This document shows positions 1 to 8,606 of a stretch of 19,758 nucleotides of DNA, in pieces; position 1 is the first letter of the stretch, and each line of letters opens with the position of its first letter. The stretch covers positions 1-19,758 of the forward strand of contig JAQUCZ010000005.1 in assembly GCA_028685945.1 (NCBI GenBank), given 5' to 3'. The notes beneath the pieces are model-generated. The model was given only the letters and a program-made list of their open reading frames with translations. It had not been told where the DNA came from and searched no databases. A program made the position numbers and the translations under genes. Source of the stretch: Sulfurimonadaceae bacterium (GTDB lineage: Bacteria > Campylobacterota > Campylobacteria > Campylobacterales > Sulfurimonadaceae).

Positions 1-120
1 AGTTTTAAATAAAAAAGATGCAAAAACGATTAAAAATATTTACAAATAAGTTTTTCTTCAAAATATTATGATATATTTGTGACGATTATAGTTCTATATT
101 TTATACAATTGAGGTAATTA
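1..120 (+). promoter_or_regulatory. AT-rich leader and probable promoter region of the signalling operon
   Basis: This stretch is very AT-rich and has no convincing coding frame. It precedes the first gene of a four-gene plus-strand operon, so the promoter should lie here. Possible -10 elements are TATAGT at 87-92, TATATT at 95-100 and TATACA at 102-107, but none has a well-spaced -35 box. Campylobacterota housekeeping promoters often lack a clear -35 and rely on a -10 within AT-rich DNA, which fits but does not pick the site. A Shine-Dalgarno GAGG at 111-114 stands 6 bases before the ATG at 121. No operator-like inverted repeat was recognised. Confidence 0.35.
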
Positions 121-534
121 ATGAGCAAACCGACACCTGTGAATAAGGAATATACGTTTGAAGGAAGGGTGATCATAAGCCAGACGGACAGTGAGGGTGT
201 GATTACCTATGCAAATAGGAAGTTCGGCGAGGTTTCCGGCTATTCGGTCAACGAACTTATAGGAAAACCCCACAATATAATACGACATCCCGACATGCCA
301 AAAGCGTTGTTTCAAAAAGTATGGGAAACCATCAAAGGGGGACAAGCTTGGAACGGGCTCATTAAAAATTTAAGAAAAGACGGTTTATACTACTGGGTTG
401 ATGCCGAAATTCTTCCTATCCTCGATGAACATATGCAAGTCACAGGTTATATTTCCGCTCAAAAAACCGCATCGCGCAAAGATATAAAAGAGAACGAAGA
501 GCTCTACAACAAAATGTTAGAAACACAAGCATAA
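121..534 (+). CDS. Stand-alone Aer/CetB-type PAS domain protein
   Basis: This 137-residue cytoplasmic protein is essentially one PAS domain (about residues 12-118) with a short charged helical tail. It closely resembles the N-terminal FAD-binding PAS domain of the energy-taxis receptor Aer. The pattern includes YANRKFGEVSGY (30-41), the hallmark RHPDMP (R55-P60), W77, KN (82-83) and YYWV (90-93). In Aer, residues of this region bind FAD and report redox state, so flavin binding is likely here but inferred. There is no transmembrane, HAMP or methyl-accepting segment, so it must act through a partner. Stand-alone PAS proteins of this type work in Campylobacter (CetB with CetA). The ATG at 121 is preceded by GAGG at 111-114. 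The next gene starts 12 bases after the stop, suggesting an operon with the phosphorelay genes downstream. Confidence 0.9.
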   Translation: MSKPTPVNKEYTFEGRVIISQTDSEGVITYANRKFGEVSGYSVNELIGKPHNIIRHPDMPKALFQKVWETIKGGQAWNGLIKNLRKDGLYYWVDAEILPILDEHMQVTGYISAQKTASRKDIKENEELYNKMLETQA

Positions 535-546
535 GGATCGAAAAAA

Positions 547-2472
547 ATGTTAATTTACAACCATAAAAAAGAGTTTATAGGTATCGATAAAAACGATGTG
601 GAGGCGCTTGGCTACAGTAACTTGGAACAACTTCTACAAGAGTCTGCCGATTTCGCGGATCTGTTTGTCAAATCACCCGGTTATATCCACAACTTCAAAC
701 ATGTACATTGGATCGATTTTATCGCTTGTGCCGAAAGCAACGAAGATGCAAAAGTGATCATCAATGCCAAAGGAAGAAACTATAAAGCGGTTCTTGATAT
801 AGAAACGATCTACCTCGTGCAAAATCCGACAAAAAAATCGTATATTATCCGTCTCAACGGTCTTAGAGCTTTAACCCAACAAGAGAACGAGCAAATCTCG
901 GGCGATCTTATGGCGCGACCGCTCAAAAAGACACCTGCATTCATAGCACCCGAGCCCGAGGAGGAGGAAGAAGAGGCGTTCATAGCACCGATCCAAACAC
1001 CTTCGCCAAAACCCCAATCGATAGAGCCCGAGGTCGCAACGCCTGTTTATAAAGAATCTCCGAATGTGATGCATGATCCTTACGACAGCGGCTATGAAGA
1101 TATGTTTACGACGCCTCAAACAGTCGAAGAAGAGAGCTATCCGCAAGAGGAGATCGCTCCGATCACCCTTCCGCAAGAGGCTGAAGAACTTTTTGCAGAA
1201 ACCGCAAAGCCTCAAAAAGCAGAAGAAACAAAACCGCTTCATGTTGATTTGGAAGACGATTTTAAACTTGACTTGGAAGAATTAGCCGAAGAAGCAATCG
1301 AAACGCCGCAGCCAGAAGCAAAAGCGGCTGCACCCAAAGCAAAACCTAAAGCTGCAGCAGCAGTAGACGATGATTTTGACAACACCTACGTGTATGATCC
1401 TAAAGTAGCATCCGAGGAGCTCGGTCTCCCTATCGATCTTATCGAAGAGTTTATCCAAGACTTTATCGCTCAGGCAAATGAGTTCAAAGAGCCTCTTTAC
1501 AAATCGCTCGATGAGAACGATATCGACAATGTTCGCGTACTCTCTCACAAACTCAAAGGGGTAGCGGCGAATTTACGCATAGAGGACGCTTTTAATGTTC
1601 TCGTTACCATCAACACGGCATCCGATATTAACGTTATAAGCCTCAATCTCAACCGTTTCTACAAAATTATCGCAAAGCTCTCGGGTGAAGAGGTCGCAGA
1701 AGCGCCTGTTCAAGAAGCCGAAGTCGAAGAAACCGACGACTTTTTTGAAGCTCCGCAAATCGAAGAAACCTTCCAAGAAGAACCTGCGGTCTCTATGGAA
1801 ACTACCCCCGAATTCGAAATAGAAGAGCCGGTTGAAGTTGCGCCCTCTGCACCGTTGGAGGAAACGGCATCCTCTTACGATATAGAAGATGATTTGTATA
1901 TGGACAGCTTTGAGCCAAAAGAGGTCGGTAATGTTACGGATGCAGACGTCCCCTCGAAAATAAACGTGCCCGAATTGGCAGACGACGACTATAACTTCGA
2001 TGATGCTTTCGGCGAACCGAGCTTTAAAGAGGAGATTCCGAATACACCTAATACTACGATAGAAGAAACACCTTTAGATTTGGACTTTAAAGAGGATGAT
2101 TTTGTTCTTGAAGCGCAAATACCCGCTCCTGTAACAAAAAATCCGACGCCGACTGCAAGTGTAAACTATAACAAACTCTCTGCCGCTAGGGAGATCGGGC
2201 TCGATCAGGAGAGTTTTAACGAACTGTTCCAAAACTATATGGATGAAAGTTCACACCTTATGAAAGCGCTCGATACTGCGGTGGTCAACAACGATCCGCA
2301 GATGTGGAAAAAAATAGCCGTCAATCTAAAGGGGATGAGTGATAATATGCGTCTTAACGATATCTCTAAAGACCTTGAAGCGATCATCACCTCGGACGAT
2401 GCACATAGCGTGACAAATACGATAAACAGTATCAATAGCAAACTTGCCATGATTTCAAGTATAGAGGATTAA
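547..2472 (+). CDS. PAS-like / double Hpt-domain phosphotransfer protein
   Basis: This 641-residue soluble protein is probably the phosphotransfer step between the hybrid kinase and the response regulator downstream. Residues 1-110 look PAS-like. Two long acidic Pro/Glu-rich linkers (about 131-275 and 379-535) separate two related helical domains. The first Hpt (about 281-378) has SHKLKG with the candidate phospho-acceptor His334. The second (about 540-641) keeps the same fold pattern and LKG (594-596), but Val592 stands where the His should be. It is therefore a pseudo-Hpt unless another residue is used. The two Hpt segments align along their length, indicating an internal duplication. The ATG at 547 follows an AAGGA at 532-536. 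The next gene begins one base after this stop, which implies translational coupling. The Hpt call is solid; the PAS call and the partners are inferred. Confidence 0.85.
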   Translation: MLIYNHKKEFIGIDKNDVEALGYSNLEQLLQESADFADLFVKSPGYIHNFKHVHWIDFIACAESNEDAKVIINAKGRNYKAVLDIETIYLVQNPTKKSYIIRLNGLRALTQQENEQISGDLMARPLKKTPAFIAPEPEEEEEEAFIAPIQTPSPKPQSIEPEVATPVYKESPNVMHDPYDSGYEDMFTTPQTVEEESYPQEEIAPITLPQEAEELFAETAKPQKAEETKPLHVDLEDDFKLDLEELAEEAIETPQPEAKAAAPKAKPKAAAAVDDDFDNTYVYDPKVASEELGLPIDLIEEFIQDFIAQANEFKEPLYKSLDENDIDNVRVLSHKLKGVAANLRIEDAFNVLVTINTASDINVISLNLNRFYKIIAKLSGEEVAEAPVQEAEVEETDDFFEAPQIEETFQEEPAVSMETTPEFEIEEPVEVAPSAPLEETASSYDIEDDLYMDSFEPKEVGNVTDADVPSKINVPELADDDYNFDDAFGEPSFKEEIPNTPNTTIEETPLDLDFKEDDFVLEAQIPAPVTKNPTPTASVNYNKLSAAREIGLDQESFNELFQNYMDESSHLMKALDTAVVNNDPQMWKKIAVNLKGMSDNMRLNDISKDLEAIITSDDAHSVTNTINSINSKLAMISSIED

Positions 2473-2473
2473 T

Positions 2474-5400
2474 ATGCAGTTAGGATTAAAAAACAGACTA
2501 AGGCTGATCAGTCTTTTTCCTATCTTTATTTTGTTTGCACTTGCAAGTTATTACGTGTACGAGTCGTACTCTAATTATGCATCGGCACAAACCCTACAAG
2601 ATAAGCTTGCGGAAAATAAATATCTGAACGATCTTATCGGAAATATCTCTCGCGAGAGGGGTATGACCGTTATGTATCTTGGAAACTCTTCCACAAACAT
2701 TCGTAAATCTCTGAGTGAACAACGTAAAATCGTCGACAAGAAATTTAGCGCATATATCAACGCGATCAACGATGCAACCAATTTTACAAAAGAAAGTTCA
2801 CAAGCAGAAGCGCTTGAAAACAGCAAACATATCCAAAAAACCATGAACGAAATCGTTAAAGTAAGAGCGGTTGTCGACAAAGGGCAAAGCGACTTTATCT
2901 CTATTTACGAAAAAGTTTACGGAGGCGGATTACACAAAGCGATTAGCCAGCTTGAAGATATCACGAAAAACCAAATCGATCAAGAGATCAACGAACTTTC
3001 CTACGCGTATCTTTCCCTTATCAAAGCAAAAGAGTTTACCGCTTCGGAGCGTGACCTAGTCTCCTACATGATTTCTAGTGCACAAGAGATGGAAGATACG
3101 GATATGAACCGATGGATGGGGATTATGGCAAAAGCCGATTCTATCAGCTATTCATCGGTGAGAAATCCCCTGACGCATCAAAACCTCAAGAAACTTTTTG
3201 AAAACGAAGACACCGTTGAGCTTTTTGAAGATATAAACACGGAAAGATCAACTGTTTTAGCCGGAGGCTTAAGCGGCGAATATGAAACCGATCCGGGTAT
3301 CTGGTTTACAATGCTCTCGGAAAAAACAAACATCCTTACCGAAGCCGAAGACGTTTTGCTGCATGCCCTAGATGCAAGAGCACAGAAAGTGCAAGCAAAT
3401 GCACTCCAAATCCTCAGTATAGCGCTTAGTATCTGGTTCGTATCTATCATCTTGGGATTATTGGGTTATCTTCTCTCGAACGAAATTGCCAAAAACATTA
3501 AAAACCTTGAAGAGGTTCTTAAACGTGTTGCGGAAGATACCAAAGAGACCGATACGCAAAACCTCAGTATCAATCTTCATACTGCGGAAGGTACGGCGGA
3601 AGCATACGACCTTCTCGAGAGAATTATTGAACAAACGAGAAAAGATAAAGAATCGGCACAAGAAGCCAGTGAAGCAAAATCTATGTTCCTTGCCAACATG
3701 TCTCACGAAATCCGTACGCCGCTCAACGGTATCGTCGGGTTTACGGAACTTCTTAAAGACACGGGGCTTAAAGAGGAGCAACAAGAGTTCGTCGAGATTA
3801 TTGAGAAAAGTTCCGAAAACCTTCTTGAAATTATTAATAATATCCTTGACCTTTCTAAAATCGAAAGCAACAAACTCGAAATCGAAGATATCATCTTTAA
3901 TCCGATCGAAGAGTTTGAAAGTGCCGTCGAGGTGTACGCGGTTCGCGCGAGCGAAAAACATATCAACCTCGGTTGTTTTGTCGATCCTGAACTTGAACAT
4001 CCTATCAAAGGGGATCCGACCAAAATCAAAGAGGTTATTATCAACCTTCTCTCCAACGCGGTTAAATTTACAAGTAGTGCAGGTTCCATCAATGTCGATA
4101 TACGCAAAATCGATTCAAATCAAGACGGTATCACCCGTGTACGTTTCGAGATCCAAGACAGCGGTATCGGGGTAACAAGCGAACAAAAAGCAAGAATCTT
4201 CGAAGCATTCTCCCAAGCAGACACCTCTATTACGCGTAAATACGGAGGAACCGGTCTTGGTCTTACGATCTCAAGCCGTTTCGTCGAGCTTATGGGCGGG
4301 CATCTTGATCTGCATAGCGAACCCGGAGAAGGGACTACCTTCTTCTTTACGCTTGATTTTGAAGAGGTTGAAACACTTAACGAAAAATCTAAAGGTGCTT
4401 TCTCGAACCTCAACGCTCTTATTTTGGAAAGTCCTCATAAAACAAAACGCCAAGAGGTGTATCTACGCGAATATCTCGATTACTACGGTGTTAGCTATAC
4501 CCTTTTCAAAGATATTCACGAGCTTGAAACTCTCCAACGCCAAGTCAGCTACGATTTGATCTATATCGATTACGACTATACCGATGAAGAGAACCTTGTA
4601 AAATACTCTAAATTGCCGCAAGCGCTTATGTTGCTAACGAAATCGTACTATATGAGAAAAATTGACTCGTTGGGTATCGACATCTTTAAAACGATTTACG
4701 AGCCGTTAAACTCTACAAAACTAAAATTTGCATTGGAAAACTATAACGCAGGCAACTTCAATGCGAAAAAATCGAAGAAAGTTAGCCGTAAAAAATTCGA
4801 TGCAAAAACATCTAAGTTCCATGCCAACGTTCTTGTCGCAGAGGACAACATCATCAACCAAAAGCTTATTAAGCGTACTTTGGAAGATCTCGGCTTAACG
4901 GTTACGATCGCAAACAACGGTCTTGAAGCGTTCCAAAAAAGAAAAGACGGCAACTTCGATCTCATCTTTATGGATATCCAAATGCCGTTCCTCGACGGTG
5001 TCGAAGCAACAAACGAAATATTAGACTACGAGTCCGATTACAATCAGCCGCACGTGCCTGTTTTAGCGCTAACTGCAAATGCTCTCAAAGGGGATAGAGA
5101 GAGATTTTTAGAAGCGGGGCTTGATGAATACACTACAAAACCGCTTGTACGCTCTGAAATTATCTCGTTGCTCAACCACTTCTTGGCAGATCATATCGTA
5201 GAGGATACATCCGTACCAAAGAGTGCGAGCGATTTTGCAAAAACATCTGAAGAGAAGCTCCCGCAAACTCAAGATGAGGAGACGGCAGTTCAAGAGGATT
5301 TTGTCGCACAAGATGCCTCGGTAGAGCCCGAATACGATCCTTTTGATATTCCCGTTCCCCCTGCGGTAGCACCCGCGGTGGAAGAGAATGTTGCTATTCA

Positions 5401-5800
5401 AAAAGAGGAAGAACTCATAAAAGCACCGAGATCAAGCTATAAAGCAGATATTTTGCTTGCCAAAAAGAACAGCTTTGAATCTAAACTTTATATTCAGATT
5501 TTAAAAGCTTTAGGGTACACTTTCGACTCTGTAAACTCTTTGGAAGAGCTATTAGAGACGACGCAGAATAATAGCTATAAAATGATACTTTTCGATAAAG
5601 AGATTGAGGGGCTTGATATTGCCGCATTCTCCGAACATCTGAAAAAATCTAACGCGCAAGGCAAGCTAGATACCTATCTTGTTCTTATGAACGATACTAT
5701 GACGCCTGAGAACCCGGATGATGTCTTGTATGTCCATGAATTGATCAAAAATGTTGCAAACAAAGATCTTCTTAGACTTATATGTGAAAAATTTATTTAA
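2474..5800 (+). CDS. Membrane hybrid histidine kinase with NIT-like sensor and multiple receiver domains
   Basis: This 1108-residue inner-membrane kinase has a transmembrane helix at about 11-29, a large periplasmic helical domain at 30-308, and a second helix at about 310-334. The periplasmic part resembles the nitrate/nitrite-sensing NIT family, with SRERG at 59-63. The cytoplasmic core has an H-box with His411, an N-box with Asn524 and Asn528, a G1 box (D562, G564, G566) and a G2 box GGTGLG (591-596). It should therefore autophosphorylate. A degenerate receiver-like region follows (about 645-755). Next comes an intact receiver (about 783-905) with E790/D791, phospho-acceptor D834, T867 and K889. 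After an acidic linker (about 915-980) a second degenerate receiver ends the protein (about 988-1108, lone D1041). Its AGAGGA Shine-Dalgarno (2463-2468) lies inside the preceding gene. The ligand is unknown; nitrate or nitrite is only a family-based guess. Confidence 0.94.
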   Translation: MQLGLKNRLRLISLFPIFILFALASYYVYESYSNYASAQTLQDKLAENKYLNDLIGNISRERGMTVMYLGNSSTNIRKSLSEQRKIVDKKFSAYINAINDATNFTKESSQAEALENSKHIQKTMNEIVKVRAVVDKGQSDFISIYEKVYGGGLHKAISQLEDITKNQIDQEINELSYAYLSLIKAKEFTASERDLVSYMISSAQEMEDTDMNRWMGIMAKADSISYSSVRNPLTHQNLKKLFENEDTVELFEDINTERSTVLAGGLSGEYETDPGIWFTMLSEKTNILTEAEDVLLHALDARAQKVQANALQILSIALSIWFVSIILGLLGYLLSNEIAKNIKNLEEVLKRVAEDTKETDTQNLSINLHTAEGTAEAYDLLERIIEQTRKDKESAQEASEAKSMFLANMSHEIRTPLNGIVGFTELLKDTGLKEEQQEFVEIIEKSSENLLEIINNILDLSKIESNKLEIEDIIFNPIEEFESAVEVYAVRASEKHINLGCFVDPELEHPIKGDPTKIKEVIINLLSNAVKFTSSAGSINVDIRKIDSNQDGITRVRFEIQDSGIGVTSEQKARIFEAFSQADTSITRKYGGTGLGLTISSRFVELMGGHLDLHSEPGEGTTFFFTLDFEEVETLNEKSKGAFSNLNALILESPHKTKRQEVYLREYLDYYGVSYTLFKDIHELETLQRQVSYDLIYIDYDYTDEENLVKYSKLPQALMLLTKSYYMRKIDSLGIDIFKTIYEPLNSTKLKFALENYNAGNFNAKKSKKVSRKKFDAKTSKFHANVLVAEDNIINQKLIKRTLEDLGLTVTIANNGLEAFQKRKDGNFDLIFMDIQMPFLDGVEATNEILDYESDYNQPHVPVLALTANALKGDRERFLEAGLDEYTTKPLVRSEIISLLNHFLADHIVEDTSVPKSASDFAKTSEEKLPQTQDEETAVQEDFVAQDASVEPEYDPFDIPVPPAVAPAVEENVAIQKEEELIKAPRSSYKADILLAKKNSFESKLYIQILKALGYTFDSVNSLEELLETTQNNSYKMILFDKEIEGLDIAAFSEHLKKSNAQGKLDTYLVLMNDTMTPENPDDVLYVHELIKNVANKDLLRLICEKFI

Positions 5801-5803
5801 GGA
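5799..5803 (+). promoter_or_regulatory. Shine-Dalgarno fixing the GTG start of the response regulator
   Basis: AAGGA overlaps the TAA stop of the kinase gene (5798-5800) and lies 6 bases before the GTG at 5810. The next in-frame ATG (codon 15) would remove the first receiver strand and the acidic pair, so GTG is the better start. The overlap suggests coupling to kinase translation. Confidence 0.7.
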
Positions 5804-5809
5804 TAACCC

Positions 5810-6187
5810 GTGACAAAAACAGATTTAATAGTTTTAGCAGTCGATGACGATATGATTAATCTCAAGTTGCTTAAATCTATGTTATTAAAAAGCGGAAAAG
5901 TGAAAGAGGTGATCGAGGCAAAAAACGGTTCGGATGCTATCGGACAGCTTAAAAGCAGATCCGATATCGATCTTATTTTACTCGATATTATTATGCCCGT
6001 AATGGGCGGCATAGAGATGCTCAAAGTAGTTCGTGCAGACGATAATCTCAAACAACTTCCCATCATCGTTTTAACCACCGATGAAACGAAAAAAAGCGAA
6101 GCGTTGGAATTCGGGGCGAACGGCTTTTTAATGAAGCCTATTCGCAACGACGACCTCCTCAACAAGATGGCTACGGTTATCGTATAA
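5810..6187 (+). CDS. Single-domain (CheY-like) response regulator
   Basis: This 125-residue protein is a lone receiver domain. The acidic pocket D12/D13 follows the first strand, the phospho-acceptor is D59 in the LLDIIMP segment, and T89 and K109 complete the active site. There is no DNA-binding, GGDEF/EAL or other output domain, so phosphorylation must act by protein-protein contact, as with CheY or Spo0F. It starts with GTG behind an AAGGA that overlaps the kinase stop codon, nine bases after the kinase gene ends. It is the last gene of the operon and the natural terminal acceptor of phosphate from His334 of the Hpt protein. A role in motility or chemotaxis is possible but not shown. It lacks CheY-specific features I could identify with confidence. 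Confidence 0.93.
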   Translation: MTKTDLIVLAVDDDMINLKLLKSMLLKSGKVKEVIEAKNGSDAIGQLKSRSDIDLILLDIIMPVMGGIEMLKVVRADDNLKQLPIIVLTTDETKKSEALEFGANGFLMKPIRNDDLLNKMATVIV

Positions 6188-6211
6188 CCGTTACCTCTCT
6201 AAAGAGGGCGG
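6188..6211. terminator. Possible bidirectional terminator hairpin between convergent operons
   Basis: The 48-base convergent gap contains CCTCT (6194-6198), a four-base loop, and AGAGG (6203-6207). An outer CCG/CGG pairing (6188-6190 with 6209-6211) extends the stem across a small internal loop. On the plus strand a pyrimidine-rich stretch follows, with TTTTCTTCT near 6228-6236, rather than a clean T-run. On the minus strand no T-tract follows. It is the only plausible stem at the point where two operons converge, but it is weak as an intrinsic terminator. Confidence 0.4.
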
Positions 6212-6235
6212 CTCCTTCCCCTCGTATATTTTCTT

Positions 6236-8605
6236 CTACAACTCTTTGGCACTTTGTGCCAGTTTTGCCCATGCCGAATCGCTGTCTGCCTCAATTGCGG
6301 CATCGTACGCTTCTTGTGCTTTTGCATCTTGCCACAGCTTGGCATGTGCCGTTCCCAAAAGATATTTTTGTCTTGAACGCTGCTCATTTGAAAGGTTTTC
6401 ATAGCTATCAAGCGATCGGATCACTTCGAGCGCATTTTGAAAATCCTCTTTTTGCATATATGCTTGAAACAGCGTAAATTCTACGAAAGGTGTTTGCGGA
6501 TACGCACGTGCGGCTTGCTGAATCTCATAAACCCGCTTGCCGTACGTTAAAACGATGTTCGTATCTTGCAGCTGCGTCCCGATGTACATCACCGCGGCAT
6601 ATCTATCGAGATCCTCATACGTATTTCCGAAATGTTTTTCTACGACGGCTATGGTTCTAAGCATCTGCTCTTTGTTTTCTACCCGTCTATAGGTATCAAA
6701 TAAGATTCTATAAATATTTTTATATTCCGAATCTTTTTCACCCTCTATAAGTTGTATCAAATCCCCCGATGCATCGACAACGTCGGTGTAGTTCCCCGTC
6801 GTAAAATCTACGTCTATATGGCGATAAAGCCATTTTTTACGCTCTTGAATATCTTTTGCATCCAAATTTTTGGTAGTGATCTGCTTTGCAAGCCTATAAT
6901 CTCCCCCCTTCATCGCACACTCGTAAATGCCGTCGTCCCACTTACTCGACAAAGTTACGTTGTACTCCGAAGAGATCACCAGCACCTGCTTGCACTCTTT
7001 TTGTTCCAGAGCCTTTTGCATTGCTCCCACGGCACCTTTATGGACGATTTCGCCCGTATCGACGTAGAGCGCAGCATCAAGTGCCTCCAACATACCTCGC
7101 ATATCCAACACGTCGCCGTACATGCCATGCTTAAGCAGCAGTTTTGCTTTCTCGTAAATCGCTTTATCGCCTATCGTATCGTTTGCATATTCACGCATCA
7201 GATAATCGTATCGCTCAATCTGTGCAGAAAGATTCTGATCCCCCTGTGAAAAAAACAATCCGTCTTTTGCAACCTGTATATCATCACTATAAAGTCCGTA
7301 AGGGTATAAAGAAAGGTAACGATTAAGCTCTCCGAGCGCTTCCTCTTTTTTTGGAGTTTTTGCAAGCCACAGAGCTCTTTGACTTAGCAACTCTTCATAG
7401 ATCTCATTCGATCTATCCAAGCTCTCAAGTAACGCTTTGGCTATTGCGGCGGCGGTTGCATAATCCCCCTCCTCCACAAAAAGATACATCGTATTTAAGG
7501 AGTGCTCTAAATCCTCCGCAAAGAAGGAGCCTTTTGCCCAGAGAATTTTATCGATATACTCAGCCGCCTCTTTCGTATTGGAATAGGTGATCTTGTAAAA
7601 TGCAAGTTTATAGGCCGCCAAGACGGCTATATCTATATTTTGCGTAGCATTTAAAGCTTTTTCGTAAAACTCCAATGCTTTTGAAGAGGCACCCGAAGCT
7701 TCAAGCATTTCACCCTTATATACATACCCCAAATTCGCATACTCCGAATCGCCGTGCTCGCTAAAAAGCCTGTCAAAAAAATAATCCGCATCGACGCTCA
7801 AGCCCGATAAAGCATACGCTTTTGCTACGAGTGCCAAAACTTCGGGCACATTCTCGTCGGAAGAGTATTCCTTCAGATAGTTTTTCGATATTTCTATAAC
7901 CCGATCGTACGCGTCAAGCTTAAAATACCCCTTGATCTGATAAAACATAAATTCGTTCGTAAACAACGAGTCGGGAAACTTTTGCATCACCTCTTCGGTC
8001 AATTGAAGACACGATTCATACTGTTTGTTATTGAAATATTTTTTTATTCTTATGTAGTCGGAAACATCTTGAATCTTATCGACATACACGGGATTGCCCT
8101 GAATATCAAGTCCCCCGATATAGGGGAGCATCTCGTTGGGATTGGTATAGGGAAAACGGATAGCGGTATCGCTCTTTTGCTCCTCTTTGATAAACGGAAT
8201 ATTCTCTTTATAGCCCAAAGCTATCCAGTGTGTCGCTAAAGCATCCTCCACACTAAAAACAGACTCCTCTTTGTCCAAATCAAAATGGATAGGATAAAGT
8301 TTCATCTTGTGAAAGGGGCGTATTTTGAGAAAAAATATCTCGTTTTTGATCTCTTGCGTTATTGAAAAAAAATCGTTTTGAATCGGTGCAAAAGCACGTG
8401 AAGGCTGTTTTGAAAATGCACATACGATCTGCACGACACGCTGCATATCGTCATGAATCTCTTGGCAAACAAAAGGGGAGGCATCTCTAAGGTGTAGAAT
8501 AGAAAATTTCTCAAAATTTTCTTTTCCGCTCCCGAGTGTCACCTCAAGAGCAAAAAGTGAAAAAGAAGTGAGCAAAAGAAAAACAAAATGCTTTAACAAT
8601 TGCAC
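6236..8605 (-). CDS. pflA: PflA-like periplasmic TPR protein of the flagellar motor
   Basis: This protein of about 789 residues begins with a signal peptide: Lys5, a hydrophobic stretch at 7-18, and likely cleavage after Ala19. A non-repeat N-terminal region of about 160 residues follows. The rest is helical TPR-type repeats from about 185 to the C-terminus, with recurring pairs such as KALEFYEKAL and AQEAYDAAIEAD. Identification rests on these features, on a length near that of known PflA proteins, and on its place directly after nuoN, as in H. pylori and C. jejuni. In those species PflA is a periplasmic scaffold of the motor disks; without it flagella form but do not turn. It lies 19 bases after nuoN, so it is probably cotranscribed with complex I. 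The outer GTG (8603-8605) is only one base from its Shine-Dalgarno; a TTG at 8597-8599 is better spaced. Sequence similarity itself could not be tested. Confidence 0.82.
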   Translation of the reverse strand: MQLLKHFVFLLLTSFSLFALEVTLGSGKENFEKFSILHLRDASPFVCQEIHDDMQRVVQIVCAFSKQPSRAFAPIQNDFFSITQEIKNEIFFLKIRPFHKMKLYPIHFDLDKEESVFSVEDALATHWIALGYKENIPFIKEEQKSDTAIRFPYTNPNEMLPYIGGLDIQGNPVYVDKIQDVSDYIRIKKYFNNKQYESCLQLTEEVMQKFPDSLFTNEFMFYQIKGYFKLDAYDRVIEISKNYLKEYSSDENVPEVLALVAKAYALSGLSVDADYFFDRLFSEHGDSEYANLGYVYKGEMLEASGASSKALEFYEKALNATQNIDIAVLAAYKLAFYKITYSNTKEAAEYIDKILWAKGSFFAEDLEHSLNTMYLFVEEGDYATAAAIAKALLESLDRSNEIYEELLSQRALWLAKTPKKEEALGELNRYLSLYPYGLYSDDIQVAKDGLFFSQGDQNLSAQIERYDYLMREYANDTIGDKAIYEKAKLLLKHGMYGDVLDMRGMLEALDAALYVDTGEIVHKGAVGAMQKALEQKECKQVLVISSEYNVTLSSKWDDGIYECAMKGGDYRLAKQITTKNLDAKDIQERKKWLYRHIDVDFTTGNYTDVVDASGDLIQLIEGEKDSEYKNIYRILFDTYRRVENKEQMLRTIAVVEKHFGNTYEDLDRYAAVMYIGTQLQDTNIVLTYGKRVYEIQQAARAYPQTPFVEFTLFQAYMQKEDFQNALEVIRSLDSYENLSNEQRSRQKYLLGTAHAKLWQDAKAQEAYDAAIEADSDSAWAKLAQSAKEL

Positions 8606-8606
8606 T

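Noticed and set aside
3486..4175. Open frame of about 229 codons overlapping the kinase in another plus-strand frame
   Set aside because: It lies inside the HisKA/ATPase-coding part of a gene with intact motifs, is Lys/Ser/Arg-rich, and has no domain. It is a frame shadow.
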